Of a stretch of 26,682 nt of DNA, positions 14,709 to 21,569 are shown in pieces. Under the pieces are notes generated by a model. The model saw nothing but the letters and a program-made list of their open reading frames with translations, was not told where the DNA came from and did not search any database. Positions within the stretch are counted from its first letter, which is position 1, and each line of letters opens with the position of its first letter. Location: NCBI GenBank assembly GCA_964473025.1, contig CAYYMZ010000012.1, forward strand, positions 1 to 26,682. The letters run 5' to 3'. Source of the stretch: CAYYMZ01 sp964473025 (GTDB lineage: Bacteria > Patescibacteriota > UBA1384 > DTJR01). The position numbers and the translations under genes were made by a program.

Positions 14709-14784
14709 GGGCCCGTAGCTCAGTTGGTAGAGCATCTCGTTTGCAACGAGAATGTCGCAGGTTCGAATCCTGTCGGGTCCACCA
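14709..14784 (+). tRNA. trnA(tgc): tRNA-Ala(TGC), intact, nested inside another tRNA-Ala
   Basis: A 76-nt cloverleaf: acceptor GGGCCCG/CGGGTCC (one G-U), D arm GCTC/GAGC, anticodon stem TCTCG/CGAGA around TTTGCAA (TGC), T arm GCAGG-TTCGAAT-CCTGT, encoded CCA. It is flanked by a 13-bp perfect inverted repeat, TCGACAACTTTGG (14695-14707) and CCAAAGTTGTCGA (14782-14794). T14708 faces the discriminator A14781, so the acceptor stem continues into a 14-bp extension that sequesters the CCA, the same plan as the nested tRNA-Ile. Confidence 0.97.
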
Positions 14785-14816
14785 AAGTTGTCGATGCAAT
14801 GTCGAGGTCAGCGGTT

Positions 14817-14862
14817 TCCCGATTTCTGCCGAAATCGCGGATCCTCGATCTGAAGATCGGGA
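14817..14862 (+). repeat. Double-hairpin element, copy C, in the outer tRNA-Ala T loop
   Basis: TCC + hairpin CGATTT-ctgccg-AAATCG + CGGATCCT + hairpin CGATCT-ga-AGATCG + GGA. It splits a T loop, TT from CGAAT. Stem sequences differ from copy A while pairing is kept. Confidence 0.8.
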
Positions 14863-14952
14863 CGAATCCGCTCGGGTCCACCATTCAGTATTGCTTCTAC
14901 GAAGTAATAAATTATAATCTAACTAGCAATTTAGAAACTATTAAGGAGAGTA

Positions 14953-16032
14953 ATGGGGGAAGAAAAAAAAGAGGTACCTGAAGGAGCGGAAGGTTTTGTT
15001 GCGCCAACTACCGGTTTTGCGCCTGAAACGCAAGCTACCGAGGAAGCTGGGGAACCAGAACGCATTGCGGACACAGGAAATTCCCAAAATCTTTCAGCAA
15101 ATGAGAGAAATTTTAATTCAACAGCTCTCGCCCCTGAACCAGTTATTCAAAACACTGAAATCAAATCTTTGGATCCTGAACTAGGGGAAGAGTTAGAAAG
15201 ACTTCGGGAAAAATATAGAGATGCTCCTTCTAACGACTGGAGGGGTGTGTGTGATGAGATGGAGATGATTTATCGCCATGCATTCGCAGTGCAGGCTGAT
15301 GTAATAATTTTCTTGGATAAAGCCGCCCGCCGTTATGGAGAAGTGGCAAATGAAATTTTTCCAATAATGCGGCTAGAATACGCAAAATTGTTTCAAGTTC
15401 CTTTGGAGGGGGTCAAAAAACCATCGATTATGTTTGTTAATCCTGATGATAATATGGATTTTGGTGAAAGAGTCGGTTGGGAGCTACAAGAGAAACTGTC
15501 GGGTAAAACCGTCATATTATTCGACGAATCATCAGTAGGACTCAATGGAAGAGAACTAAATCCGTTGAAGCTAAACCCCAGAGGCCAGTATAAGTATTTT
15601 GATACTTCGCAAGACGCTCCATTCACGGCAGAGGATTCATCAACCAAGTATCCAGCGGACGAAAAGGAATTGAGGAATTTGCAACGGACCAAAACTTATA
15701 GTTGGCAGAGAGGAAGAAAAGAATTAGTGGAAGGGGGGTCGGAGTCTGCAAGTGTAGATACGATGGCGAGGAGAATAAAAAGAATAGTTAAGGATGCAGA
15801 TATCCAGACTCATATTGGAATGTCTGGTTCGCACGGTGGACTGTTGGATAGTATAGCTACGGAAAATCAAATAGTGCAGGATGCAGGATATGGAATATTT
15901 GCGGAACGGCGCGAAGGGCACTCTACTGAAGAAGAAAAGTTGTTAAGAGCTAAGTTAAAAACTCTAGCAAGGGATATCCTAGAGGATGTCATTAGTCAGT
16001 CATTTGAGGGGGCCTGCCTTCGCCCCGCCTAA
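14953..16032 (+). CDS. Hypothetical protein, possibly phosphoribosyltransferase-like
   Basis: 359 aa. Residues 1-70 are low-complexity, acidic and probably disordered. The folded part includes ADVIIFLDKAARRYG (about 118-132) and GKTVILFDESSVGLNGREL (about 182-200). The second resembles the PRPP-loop region of type I PRTases in outline (hydrophobic strand, acidic pair, Ser/Gly loop), and CPR genomes carry similar proteins. This function is inference only. A good Shine-Dalgarno (AAGGAGAG) precedes ATG 14953. The last codons fall in a 9-bp hairpin (16018-16060), so the C-terminus may have been altered. Confidence 0.75.
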   Translation: MGEEKKEVPEGAEGFVAPTTGFAPETQATEEAGEPERIADTGNSQNLSANERNFNSTALAPEPVIQNTEIKSLDPELGEELERLREKYRDAPSNDWRGVCDEMEMIYRHAFAVQADVIIFLDKAARRYGEVANEIFPIMRLEYAKLFQVPLEGVKKPSIMFVNPDDNMDFGERVGWELQEKLSGKTVILFDESSVGLNGRELNPLKLNPRGQYKYFDTSQDAPFTAEDSSTKYPADEKELRNLQRTKTYSWQRGRKELVEGGSESASVDTMARRIKRIVKDADIQTHIGMSGSHGGLLDSIATENQIVQDAGYGIFAERREGHSTEEEKLLRAKLKTLARDILEDVISQSFEGACLRPA

Positions 16033-16060
16033 ATGGGTGTGGTAAAACTGAGGGGCGAAG
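16018..16060 (+). repeat. Hairpin at a gene junction
   Basis: CTTCGCCCC (16018-16026) pairs with GGGGCGAAG (16052-16060). It spans the stop codon of the upstream gene. It may be a terminator (A/T-rich sequence follows, but with no immediate T run) or a hairpin insertion. Confidence 0.5.
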
Positions 16061-16086
16061 TTGGAAAAAAAATTATTTTTAAAAAC

Positions 16087-16659
16087 ATGGCAGAAGTAAA
16101 AATCATTCACGAAGGTTGGATCAATGCCGATTGCGATAAGACCGGCAAAGAACCGACAACCTCACCCACCATTTCATTGATTAAAGACGGGCCTATTGTT
16201 GCCGTTGTTGATCCGGGGGTACTCCCAAATCAGCAAATTTTAGTCGATGCTCTCAGAAAAGAAGGGCTCGAAATCAAAGATGTTACACATGTTTTTATTA
16301 CCCACTCGCATATCGACCATTACCGCAATGCCGGAATGTTTCCTGAAACAGCGATAGTGGTGGAGTATTTTGGTCAATGGCAAGAGGGGCGAGACGAAGA
16401 TCTGGATATTGGAAAATTCTCCGAAAATATCGAAGTTGTTTCAACCCCAGGCCATAATTATGATGGCATTACATTTCTAGTTAATACAAAAGAGGGTAAG
16501 GTAGCGGTTGCTGGTGACGTTTTTTGGAAAGAAAATTATCCGAAAAACGATCCGTATGCTTCGGATAAAAAAGAGCTTCAAAAAAGTCGCAAAAAAATTC
16601 TAGAACTTGCCGATTATATTATTCCTGGACACGGTAAGATGTTTAAAGTCGAAAAATAG
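16087..16659 (+). CDS. MBL-fold metallo-hydrolase
   Basis: About 190 aa. The metal-binding signature THSHIDH is present, followed by STPGHNYDGITF, the VAVAGDVFW aspartate strand and a C-terminal IPGHGKMF, together giving the four standard histidine/aspartate clusters of the metallo-beta-lactamase fold. The layout and length resemble MBLAC1-like hydrolases. ATG 16087 (MAEVKIIHEG) is preferred because the conserved fold begins there; the frame is open up to ATG 16033, but that extension lies on a hairpin. Substrate unknown; probably cytoplasmic, with no signal peptide. Confidence 0.88.
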   Translation: MAEVKIIHEGWINADCDKTGKEPTTSPTISLIKDGPIVAVVDPGVLPNQQILVDALRKEGLEIKDVTHVFITHSHIDHYRNAGMFPETAIVVEYFGQWQEGRDEDLDIGKFSENIEVVSTPGHNYDGITFLVNTKEGKVAVAGDVFWKENYPKNDPYASDKKELQKSRKKILELADYIIPGHGKMFKVEK

Positions 16660-16666
16660 TACTGCC

Positions 16667-17191
16667 TTACTCAATACAACAATCAATCGCTCTTTTGACG
16701 AGTTCGCCTAGTTTTCCAAATAAGCCCTTTTTCTTTGCGTCGTGAATGTTTAGGGCATTATCGTCAATTTTTTTAACTTCATCCAGAGAAACGGCTTTCA
16801 TGTTGACGCCCCAGAAAAGCGAATAAAGATTATAAGATTTTTCAAACAGATCTTCGGCTTCTTTCTTCTTTCCCTGGCCTAATGCCTTTGTCCCGACCTC
16901 CATCAACCGCATCGAAGCGGCGAGCAGGTGTTTTGAGATACACCAAACTTCTCCTTCGGGCTCTTTGACGATTTTTTTCAACAACTCTTTGCGCATCTCG
17001 CGCACTTCTGACAATAGGTCATTGTATTTTGATTTTCCTGTTTTTTGTGCGGTAAAGAAAAAGTGTTCTTCGATCGAAACCAAATTCATAATCGCAATTG
17101 ATAAATCTTCATCGGAGGACAGGTCTAGTTTATCTTGTTTTTTAAAACGACTTATCTTATCCAGGACTTTATCTATTTTTTGATCGGCCAT
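16667..17191 (-). CDS. Hypothetical helical protein, minus-strand pair member
   Basis: 174 aa, predicted mostly alpha-helical, Lys/Glu-rich, no signal peptide. Residues ~30-110 look like a four-helix or TPR-like bundle, with the Cys-containing stretch EVWCISKHLLAASMRL. It ends IDCCIE. It starts one base beyond the stop of the upstream membrane protein gene on the same strand, so the two are translationally coupled and probably work together. No family recognised. Confidence 0.75.
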   Translation of the reverse strand: MADQKIDKVLDKISRFKKQDKLDLSSDEDLSIAIMNLVSIEEHFFFTAQKTGKSKYNDLLSEVREMRKELLKKIVKEPEGEVWCISKHLLAASMRLMEVGTKALGQGKKKEAEDLFEKSYNLYSLFWGVNMKAVSLDEVKKIDDNALNIHDAKKKGLFGKLGELVKRAIDCCIE

Positions 17192-17192
17192 A

Positions 17193-17702
17193 TTAACCTC
17201 TTGTTAGAAAATAAAACACAGCTGATAAAATTACAAGTGGGGCTATTGCTAAAACAATCTTTTCAAACGGAAAATGGGCATGACCGCCGTTTTTCTTTTT
17301 TAAAATTTCATAAAGCCACATGCCAGCGAGAAGAAAAACCGAACCGATGGCGATGCCTAGGATGAGCTTATCAATCCCCCAGATCTTATTTAATGGGTGG
17401 CCAATAATCTCCGATCGATAAAGTGGTCCGACGACCAGAACATAATAAGCAACGGGTACAAGGGCTTTGATTCCAATAAAATTTACCTTCTTTTTAGACA
17501 GAAAGTTTAGTGTCCAACCGGAGATTGCGACCAAAAGACCGCCAATCCAAAGCCCTGCGATGGTATCGTCGACGCCGAGATAACGCGATAGTCCTACTCC
17601 GCCGGCAACAGCTACAACGCAAACTGGACAGAAAGCAAATGCTTTGCCAGCAGAGAACAGAAGGGCAACAATTGTTGAAGGCAGAATATATCTTATTTTC
17701 AT
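17193..17702 (-). CDS. Integral membrane protein with CPVC motif
   Basis: 169 aa. A signal-like N-terminal segment ends in AFAFCPVCVVAVAGGVGL, then about three further transmembrane segments. The C-P-V-C pair just after the first segment suggests a redox-active or metal-binding dithiol at the membrane outer face (inference). A His-containing stretch, GGHAHFPFEK, lies near the last segment. It is the first gene of a two-gene minus-strand operon and is divergent from the malic enzyme gene. Confidence 0.78.
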   Translation of the reverse strand: MKIRYILPSTIVALLFSAGKAFAFCPVCVVAVAGGVGLSRYLGVDDTIAGLWIGGLLVAISGWTLNFLSKKKVNFIGIKALVPVAYYVLVVGPLYRSEIIGHPLNKIWGIDKLILGIAIGSVFLLAGMWLYEILKKKNGGHAHFPFEKIVLAIAPLVILSAVFYFLTRG

Positions 17703-17799
17703 TGCCTCATTACCTTACTATATTTCTTGGCATCGCAAAACCCCATAAAGTCAAATTAACGGTGATTTCTCGCGTAATTTATGTTAGTATTTCTATACT

Positions 17800-18984
17800 A
17801 TGGCAAAAAAAGATTTCGACAAATTGTCACTCAAACATCATCGGCGCCTACTAGGTAAAATTTCGATTGCCTCCAAGGCAGAAATAAAGACCATGGAGGA
17901 CCTAGCGGTCTATTACACTCCTGGCGTGGCGGCTGTATCTGCCAAAATCGCGAAGAGCAAGTGCAAGGTTTGGGAATACACGGCGCGTCCTAATTTGGTT
18001 GCAGTAATATCTGACGGTTCAGCCGTCCTGGGTCTTGGAAATATTGGTCCGGAAGCAGCACATCCGGTTATGGCTGGAAAGGCAATCCTATTTAAGGAAT
18101 TTGCTAACATAGATGCTTTCCCGCTCGTTTTAGACACGCAGGACACGCAGGAAATTATTAAAACAATCAAATACCTAGCCCCGTCTTTCGGCGGTATTAA
18201 TTTAGAAGATATTTCTGCCCCGCGCTGTTTTGAAATTGAAGACGCTTTGCAAGAACTGGGTATTCCGGTGATGCACGACGACCAGCATGGCACAGCGGTG
18301 GTTGTGCTGGCGGGATTAATTAATGCCACAAAAGTATTAAAAAAAGATTTGAGCGATTGCAAAATTGTAATTAATGGTGCCGGCGCGGCCGGCTCGGCCG
18401 TGGCGCTGATGATTTCGCGATATACGCGCGGAAAAGTAAAAATGGCTATCATCGACAAAGAGGGGATGGTCTGTACGAGAGGGGATTTAGACGAGTACAA
18501 AAAAGCTTTGTGCTCCGAGGTTAACCACGAAAAAATGCATCAAAGTTTGCACCAAGCAATTGTTGATGCAGATATTTTTATTGGATTGTCAGTCGGCAAT
18601 GTTTTAGACAAAGAGATGGTCAAAAAAATGGCTAAAGACCCAATTATTTTTGCGATGGCCAATCCAACGCCCGAAATTGATCCAAGGTTAGCCCGCGAAG
18701 TCGGTGCGGCGATTATCGCCACGGGTCGTTCCGACTATCCGAATCAAGTTAATAATGTTTTAGCTTTCCCTGGCATCTTCCACGGTGCCCTGGATGCAAA
18801 AGCGACAAGAATCACTGCCGAGATGAAATTAGCCGCCGCGTTAGCACTGGCCGGTGCGGTCAAAAATCCCACTCGCGAGAAGATTCTTCCAAGTCCTTTG
18901 GAAAAGCACGTGGCAAAAGTTATAGGCATGGCAGTACGCGATAAAGCGATTGAGCAAAAAGTGATCAGACCTAAGTGCTGCTAG
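17800..18984 (+). CDS. Malic enzyme (NAD(P)-dependent malate dehydrogenase, decarboxylating)
   Basis: 394 aa, the short bacterial form without a phosphotransacetylase domain. Signatures in order: YYTPGVAAVS, VISDGSAVLGLGNIGPEA, LDTQDTQEII, GGINLEDISAPRCFEIE with the metal-binding acidic residues, HDDQHGTAVV, the Rossmann GAGAAGSAV and IFAMANPTPEI. It converts malate to pyruvate and CO2 while reducing NAD(P), a typical way for CPR cells to gain pyruvate or reducing power. ATG 17800 begins the conserved N-terminus. It is flanked by divergent and convergent minus-strand genes, so it is monocistronic. Confidence 0.97.
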   Translation: MAKKDFDKLSLKHHRRLLGKISIASKAEIKTMEDLAVYYTPGVAAVSAKIAKSKCKVWEYTARPNLVAVISDGSAVLGLGNIGPEAAHPVMAGKAILFKEFANIDAFPLVLDTQDTQEIIKTIKYLAPSFGGINLEDISAPRCFEIEDALQELGIPVMHDDQHGTAVVVLAGLINATKVLKKDLSDCKIVINGAGAAGSAVALMISRYTRGKVKMAIIDKEGMVCTRGDLDEYKKALCSEVNHEKMHQSLHQAIVDADIFIGLSVGNVLDKEMVKKMAKDPIIFAMANPTPEIDPRLAREVGAAIIATGRSDYPNQVNNVLAFPGIFHGALDAKATRITAEMKLAAALALAGAVKNPTREKILPSPLEKHVAKVIGMAVRDKAIEQKVIRPKCC

Positions 18985-19006
18985 TTTTATCCTGATTTTA
19001 AAAGAA

Positions 19007-19044
19007 GCGGGTCTGGCAAGCCGTGTATCAGCTGCCAAACCCGC
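19007..19044 (-). terminator. Rho-independent terminator, minus strand
   Basis: A 12-bp stem GCGGGTTTGGCA/TGCCAGACCCGC (one G-U) followed on the minus strand by TTCTTTT. It overlaps the stop codon of the kinase-like gene. Confidence 0.85.
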
Positions 19045-19612
19045 GGAACATCATCTCGACCACAAATCTCGTGCGCTCTCTGAGCTCGGCGAGAGTGCTG
19101 GTGTTGATGATTACGTCGTCGCATCGCTCGAGACAGGCAAAAAGATCGAAACCGCACTCTCCGCCAGAGCGCAGGTCTGCCGCAAGGTCGCGGCGGATCT
19201 GTCTGTCGGTGAGGTTGCCATCACGGTTGCGTTCCTTGACCCGCCTGAAGCGCGTCTTGGTGTCAGCTGTAACACCGACGATAAAAACCCGACATCCGGC
19301 ATTTTCGCGCAGGTAGTCGATATCACCTTCGGCGTTTCTCTGCCCGTCGATGATGAAGACGCCAGCCGGCATCGAGTCGATATCGGCAAGGATCTTCTTG
19401 ATCCAGTATTCCTTGCCAAACTCTCGGCGCATGGCAAAGGACTGCTCTCGCAGATCCCTCTTGATACCTCTGCCTCGGAGTTCATCGGCCTCGCGCCGGA
19501 CGTAGTCCGACATCCGTAGTACCGTGGCGCACGGAATGAACTCTGCGAGGAATTTGATCAGTTCCGATTTCCCGGCCCCTCGAGGGCCGGTTACGCCGAT
19601 TATAATGTTCAT
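19028..19612 (-). CDS. P-loop nucleotide kinase-like protein
   Basis: About 194 aa. The N-terminal strand and Walker A read GVTGPRGAGKSELIKFL, then a lid-like RMSDYVRREADEL, an IIDGQRNAEGDIDYLRE segment matching the Walker B/substrate region, and ADTKTRFRRVKERNRDG. The order resembles dephospho-CoA kinase/nucleoside kinase-type P-loop enzymes found in archaea and phages; the exact substrate is not identifiable. ATG at 19612 is preferred: GGGAGGG lies just upstream, whereas the longer frame to 19669 has none. Promoter TTGACA-16-TATGAT lies at 19658-19685. The gene is visibly more GC-rich than its neighbours and has its own promoter and terminator, suggesting transfer. Confidence 0.82.
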   Translation of the reverse strand: MNIIIGVTGPRGAGKSELIKFLAEFIPCATVLRMSDYVRREADELRGRGIKRDLREQSFAMRREFGKEYWIKKILADIDSMPAGVFIIDGQRNAEGDIDYLRENAGCRVFIVGVTADTKTRFRRVKERNRDGNLTDRQIRRDLAADLRSGGECGFDLFACLERCDDVIINTSTLAELRERTRFVVEMMFRGFGS

Positions 19613-19657
19613 CGCCGACCCTCCCTTGCCTAGAATGGCTGCAAAAGCGATCACACC

Positions 19658-19717
19658 ATCATAGAACAAACTAACCCTATGTCAAATATTTGCAAACTAA
19701 AATATGCATGGTACAGT
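19658..19717. promoter_or_regulatory. Divergent promoter pair
   Basis: Minus strand: TTGACA (complement of 19680-19685), 16 bp, TATGAT (complement of 19658-19663). Plus strand: TTGCAA (19690-19695), 16 bp, TACAGT (19712-19717), six bases before ATG 19724. The two -35 boxes are four bases apart. Confidence 0.7.
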
Positions 19718-19723
19718 CGAGGC

Positions 19724-20146
19724 ATGAAAGAGGAGAGGCAAATCAAGGTTGGTCTCGGGGTAATGATTTTTAAGGGTGGAAAAGTGCTAATGGGCGAGAG
19801 GAAGGGGGCCCATGGGTCTGGAGAATATGCATTCCCAGGAGGACATTTGGAATTTGGTGAGTCGATCCTGTCTGCAGCCAAAAGAGAGGTAAAAGAAGAA
19901 GTGGGGATTGAGATTCAAAATATCAATCTCTTATATTGTGCAAATCTTGTAAAGTACGGAAAGCATTATGCCCAATTTGGATTGATTGCTGATTGGAAAT
20001 CAGGTGAGGTACAAAACAAAGAAAAAGATAGATGTAGTGATTGGAACTGGTATCCTGTCACAAAATTACCTAAGCCCTTTTTTGGGACAGTGCCGTGGTA
20101 TCTCGAAGCGTATGAAACGGGTAAGAATTTTTTTGATTCAAAATAG
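19724..20146 (+). CDS. Nudix hydrolase
   Basis: 140 aa. A complete Nudix box, GGHLEFGESILSAAKREVKE then EVGIEI, gives the metal-binding REVKEE helix. FPGGH and the short length fit MutT/NUDT15-like nucleotide pyrophosphatases that sanitise or hydrolyse nucleoside diphosphate derivatives. ATG 19724 lies six bases after a -10 box, with no leader. An upstream in-frame ATG (19679) would place the promoter inside the coding region and adds residues unlike the family. Substrate undetermined. Confidence 0.92.
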   Translation: MKEERQIKVGLGVMIFKGGKVLMGERKGAHGSGEYAFPGGHLEFGESILSAAKREVKEEVGIEIQNINLLYCANLVKYGKHYAQFGLIADWKSGEVQNKEKDRCSDWNWYPVTKLPKPFFGTVPWYLEAYETGKNFFDSK

Positions 20147-20148
20147 TA

Positions 20149-20178
20149 CTGACAAGTTCATTTAATTTAAAGTATAAT
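20149..20178 (+). promoter_or_regulatory. Promoter for the four-TM protein gene
   Basis: CTGACA (20149-20154), 18 bp, TATAAT (20173-20178). It leaves a ~55-base leader with AAAAGGAG before ATG 20238. Confidence 0.7.
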
Positions 20179-20237
20179 AAATCTAGTTTTGGCTTTTGAT
20201 TTTTGAGTTTTTAATTTGACTCCTAAAAGGAGTATCT

Positions 20238-20594
20238 ATGTGTCTAGAATCAATATTAAAGTGGATCGCCAACGCGTTAGTGTTAATGCTAATCGCCTAT
20301 ATTGTGCCGGGCATTGGTGTGGCGAGTTTTTATACGGCATTGATTGTAGCGCTAGTTTTGGCGCTCATTAACGCGGTTATCAAACCGATCATTATCATCC
20401 TGACTCTGCCGATTAATATTTTGACCCTAGGATTGCTGACCTTTGTGATTAACGGTTTGCTGTTTTGGCTGGCGGCAACGATTGTCAAAGGATTCACAGT
20501 TACAAATTTTTGGTCGGCGTTTTTCGCCGCTCTAATCTTCTCGCTCTTCTCAATATTGATGAGCTCTCTTGGGCAGCAACCAAAAGGTGAATAG
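20238..20594 (+). CDS. Phage-holin/YvlD-type four-TM membrane protein
   Basis: 118 aa with four closely spaced transmembrane segments and the family hallmark ALINAVIKPIIIILTLPINI followed by LTLGLLTFVINGLLFWLA. It matches the YvlD/'mycobacterial 4 TMS phage holin' family, widespread in bacteria and of uncertain function, with suggested roles in envelope stress. It has its own promoter and a good Shine-Dalgarno. Confidence 0.9.
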   Translation: MCLESILKWIANALVLMLIAYIVPGIGVASFYTALIVALVLALINAVIKPIIIILTLPINILTLGLLTFVINGLLFWLAATIVKGFTVTNFWSAFFAALIFSLFSILMSSLGQQPKGE

Positions 20595-20611
20595 TGCTCT
20601 CTAAAATCAGA

Positions 20612-21042
20612 AAGCCCAGCCGGTGTACGCACGGCTGGGCTTGAGAACGGTCTCGAAGATCTAGACCGGGAAAGGTTTGTGGGATTGGGATCGGGAGGAT
20701 GGCTCCTGGGACTGGCCCAGGAGTACACGGAGACGTGCTCAGTTAGCGCTCGGAGTGACTGGTGATCGAGCGCCAGCGGGACTGACGCATGTGTTTGCTC
20801 CTTTGGACGTTTGACGTCCAAACGGCTGATCGCGATGAAGTCGCACCTATCCTTTCAGGGCGTGGGGTCTCGAAAGACCAGTCGGAATCCGTCCGATGCC
20901 GCACCGGTTACCCGATTTGTGGTAAGCGGTGGGCGAGGCGTGACACTTACGCGACGAGAGTGCGGGTCATTTTCCCGATAGCTTCCCTCCCTATTCTGTC
21001 AGGGTACGAGCGGACAAGCCGCGGCTGCCTCAGATAGCAGAT
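20612..21042 (-). ncRNA. Structured RNA of ~430 nt, minus strand, unknown class
   Basis: A strong minus-strand promoter (21049-21076) and a terminator (stem 20612-20622/20632-20642, then TTTCTGATTTT) bound a GC-rich stretch with no long reading frame. Local hairpins include 20882-20896 (TCGGA/TCCGA), 20866-20879 (GGTCT/AGACC, tetraloop), 20832-20844, 20802-20822 (nine bp TTTGGACGT/ACGTCCAAA), 20746-20773 (GCGCTCG/CGAGCGC) and 20703-20723 (CTCCTGGG/CCCAGGAG). The conserved core motifs of RNase P RNA, tmRNA and SRP RNA were looked for and not found. It could be an mRNA leader for the 15-codon frame at 20743-20790, or a stand-alone RNA. Confidence 0.55.
20743..20790 (-). CDS. Possible 15-aa peptide in the structured RNA
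   Basis: ATG (complement of 20788-20790) preceded by AAAGGAG at seven bases; it encodes MRQSRWRSITSHSER and a TAA stop. The frame lies on the 7-bp hairpin GCGCTCG/CGAGCGC, so translation and folding would compete. It could be a leader peptide or chance. Confidence 0.3.
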   Translation of the reverse strand: MRQSRWRSITSHSER

Positions 21043-21048
21043 GCTTCA

Positions 21049-21076
21049 ATTATAACGCTAATTCTATGGTTGGCAA
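21049..21076 (-). promoter_or_regulatory. Promoter of the minus-strand structured RNA
   Basis: TTGCCA (complement of 21071-21076), 16 bp, TATAAT (complement of 21049-21054). Confidence 0.75.
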
Positions 21077-21112
21077 CAGTCGTTTATTTTTTTTATTTTT
21101 GCTAAAAAGCAC

Positions 21113-21141
21113 TTGACAAATGATGAACATATGTTCATAAT
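21113..21141 (+). promoter_or_regulatory. Promoter with palindromic operator for the Cys-rich operon
   Basis: TTGACA (21113-21118), 17 bp, CATAAT (21136-21141). The spacer contains a perfect 14-bp palindrome, TGAACATATGTTCA (21124-21137), that touches the -10 box. A bound repressor dimer would block polymerase. The -10 ends six bases before ATG 21148, so the mRNA is probably leaderless. Autoregulation by the first gene's product is the natural hypothesis. Confidence 0.8.
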
Positions 21142-21147
21142 GTAAAC

Positions 21148-21426
21148 ATGAGACCAAAAAAATGCAGATGTGTTGAGTCGTGCCCTTGCGTACCAAGCTT
21201 CCGTCCAACGGGAAGAAAGGTTTGTGATTGCTCTAAAAATAGTTTGGCTCCTGACGAGTTAGAGACGATCAAACTAATTGATGTTGACGGATTGGACCAA
21301 GAAGGTGCGGCAAAAAAGATGAAAGTTTCGCGCGTCACGGTGCAGAGAATATACAAATCTGCCAGACAGAAAATTGCCGATTGCTTAATCAATGGAAAAA
21401 TAATAGGTTTTGAGAGAGGAGAATAA
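21148..21426 (+). CDS. UPF0251 (DUF134) Cys-rich HTH regulator
   Basis: 92 aa. The N-terminal third carries CxC pairs and a CPC (C6, C8, C12, C14, C26, C28), then residues ~36-85 form a sigma-4-like helix-turn-helix (EGAAKKMKVSRVTVQRIYKS). This is the UPF0251/DUF134 plan: a short metal- or redox-sensing Cys segment followed by a DNA-binding domain. It lies downstream of a palindromic operator and directly upstream of a metallothionein-like gene, so a metal-responsive repressor is likely (inference). ATG 21148 fits the leaderless spacing. Confidence 0.85.
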   Translation: MRPKKCRCVESCPCVPSFRPTGRKVCDCSKNSLAPDELETIKLIDVDGLDQEGAAKKMKVSRVTVQRIYKSARQKIADCLINGKIIGFERGE

Positions 21427-21427
21427 G

Positions 21428-21556
21428 ATGGAAGAAGAAAAATGTCACTGCTGCAAGTGCGTAAAATGCGACTGCAGCCCTTGCGATTGCTGCAAGTGTG
21501 AGAAGTGCGGCTGTCCGCCAAAAGCAAAAGAAGACGAAGCAAAAGACGAAAAATAA
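21428..21556 (+). CDS. Metallothionein-like Cys-rich peptide, 42 aa
   Basis: 42 aa with 12 Cys (C6, 8, 9, 11, 14, 16, 19, 21, 22, 24, 27, 29) in CxC, CC and CxxC patterns and a charged KAKEDEAKDEK tail. No aromatic residue and one His. Such density is a hallmark of metallothioneins that chelate soft metals (Cu, Zn, Cd, Ag), though it matches no family I can name. AGGAG (21417-21421) precedes ATG 21428, one base after the regulator's stop codon. It shares the Cys-rich theme with the regulator and the 8-aa peptide, so one metal-handling operon is inferred. Confidence 0.8.
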   Translation: MEEEKCHCCKCVKCDCSPCDCCKCEKCGCPPKAKEDEAKDEK

Positions 21557-21569
21557 AAGAGGAGAATTT

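Larger units (their letters stand above)
14281..14883 (+). tRNA. Interrupted outer tRNA-Ala(TGC) with hairpin insertions, GIY-YIG gene and nested tRNA-Ala
   Basis: Scattered tRNA parts occur in order. GGGCCATTAG (14281-14290) is followed by a 50-nt double hairpin, then CTCAGTTGGTAGAG (14341-14354). After the GIY-YIG gene the D-arm part recurs (14651-14659) with a CCCCGCC/GGCGGGG hairpin in the D loop before TAGAGC (14686-14691). Anticodon stem CGACA (14696-14700) pairs with TGTCG (14800-14804), preceded by TGCAA, the 3' part of a TGC anticodon loop. Then come variable loop AGGTC and T stem AGCGG (14810-14814), TT, a 46-nt double hairpin (14817-14862), CGAAT, CCGCT, CGGGTCC and ACCA (to 14883). 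The intact tRNA-Ala lies in the anticodon loop. The 5' acceptor strand pairs at only five of seven positions, so the 5' end is less certain. Confidence 0.7.
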
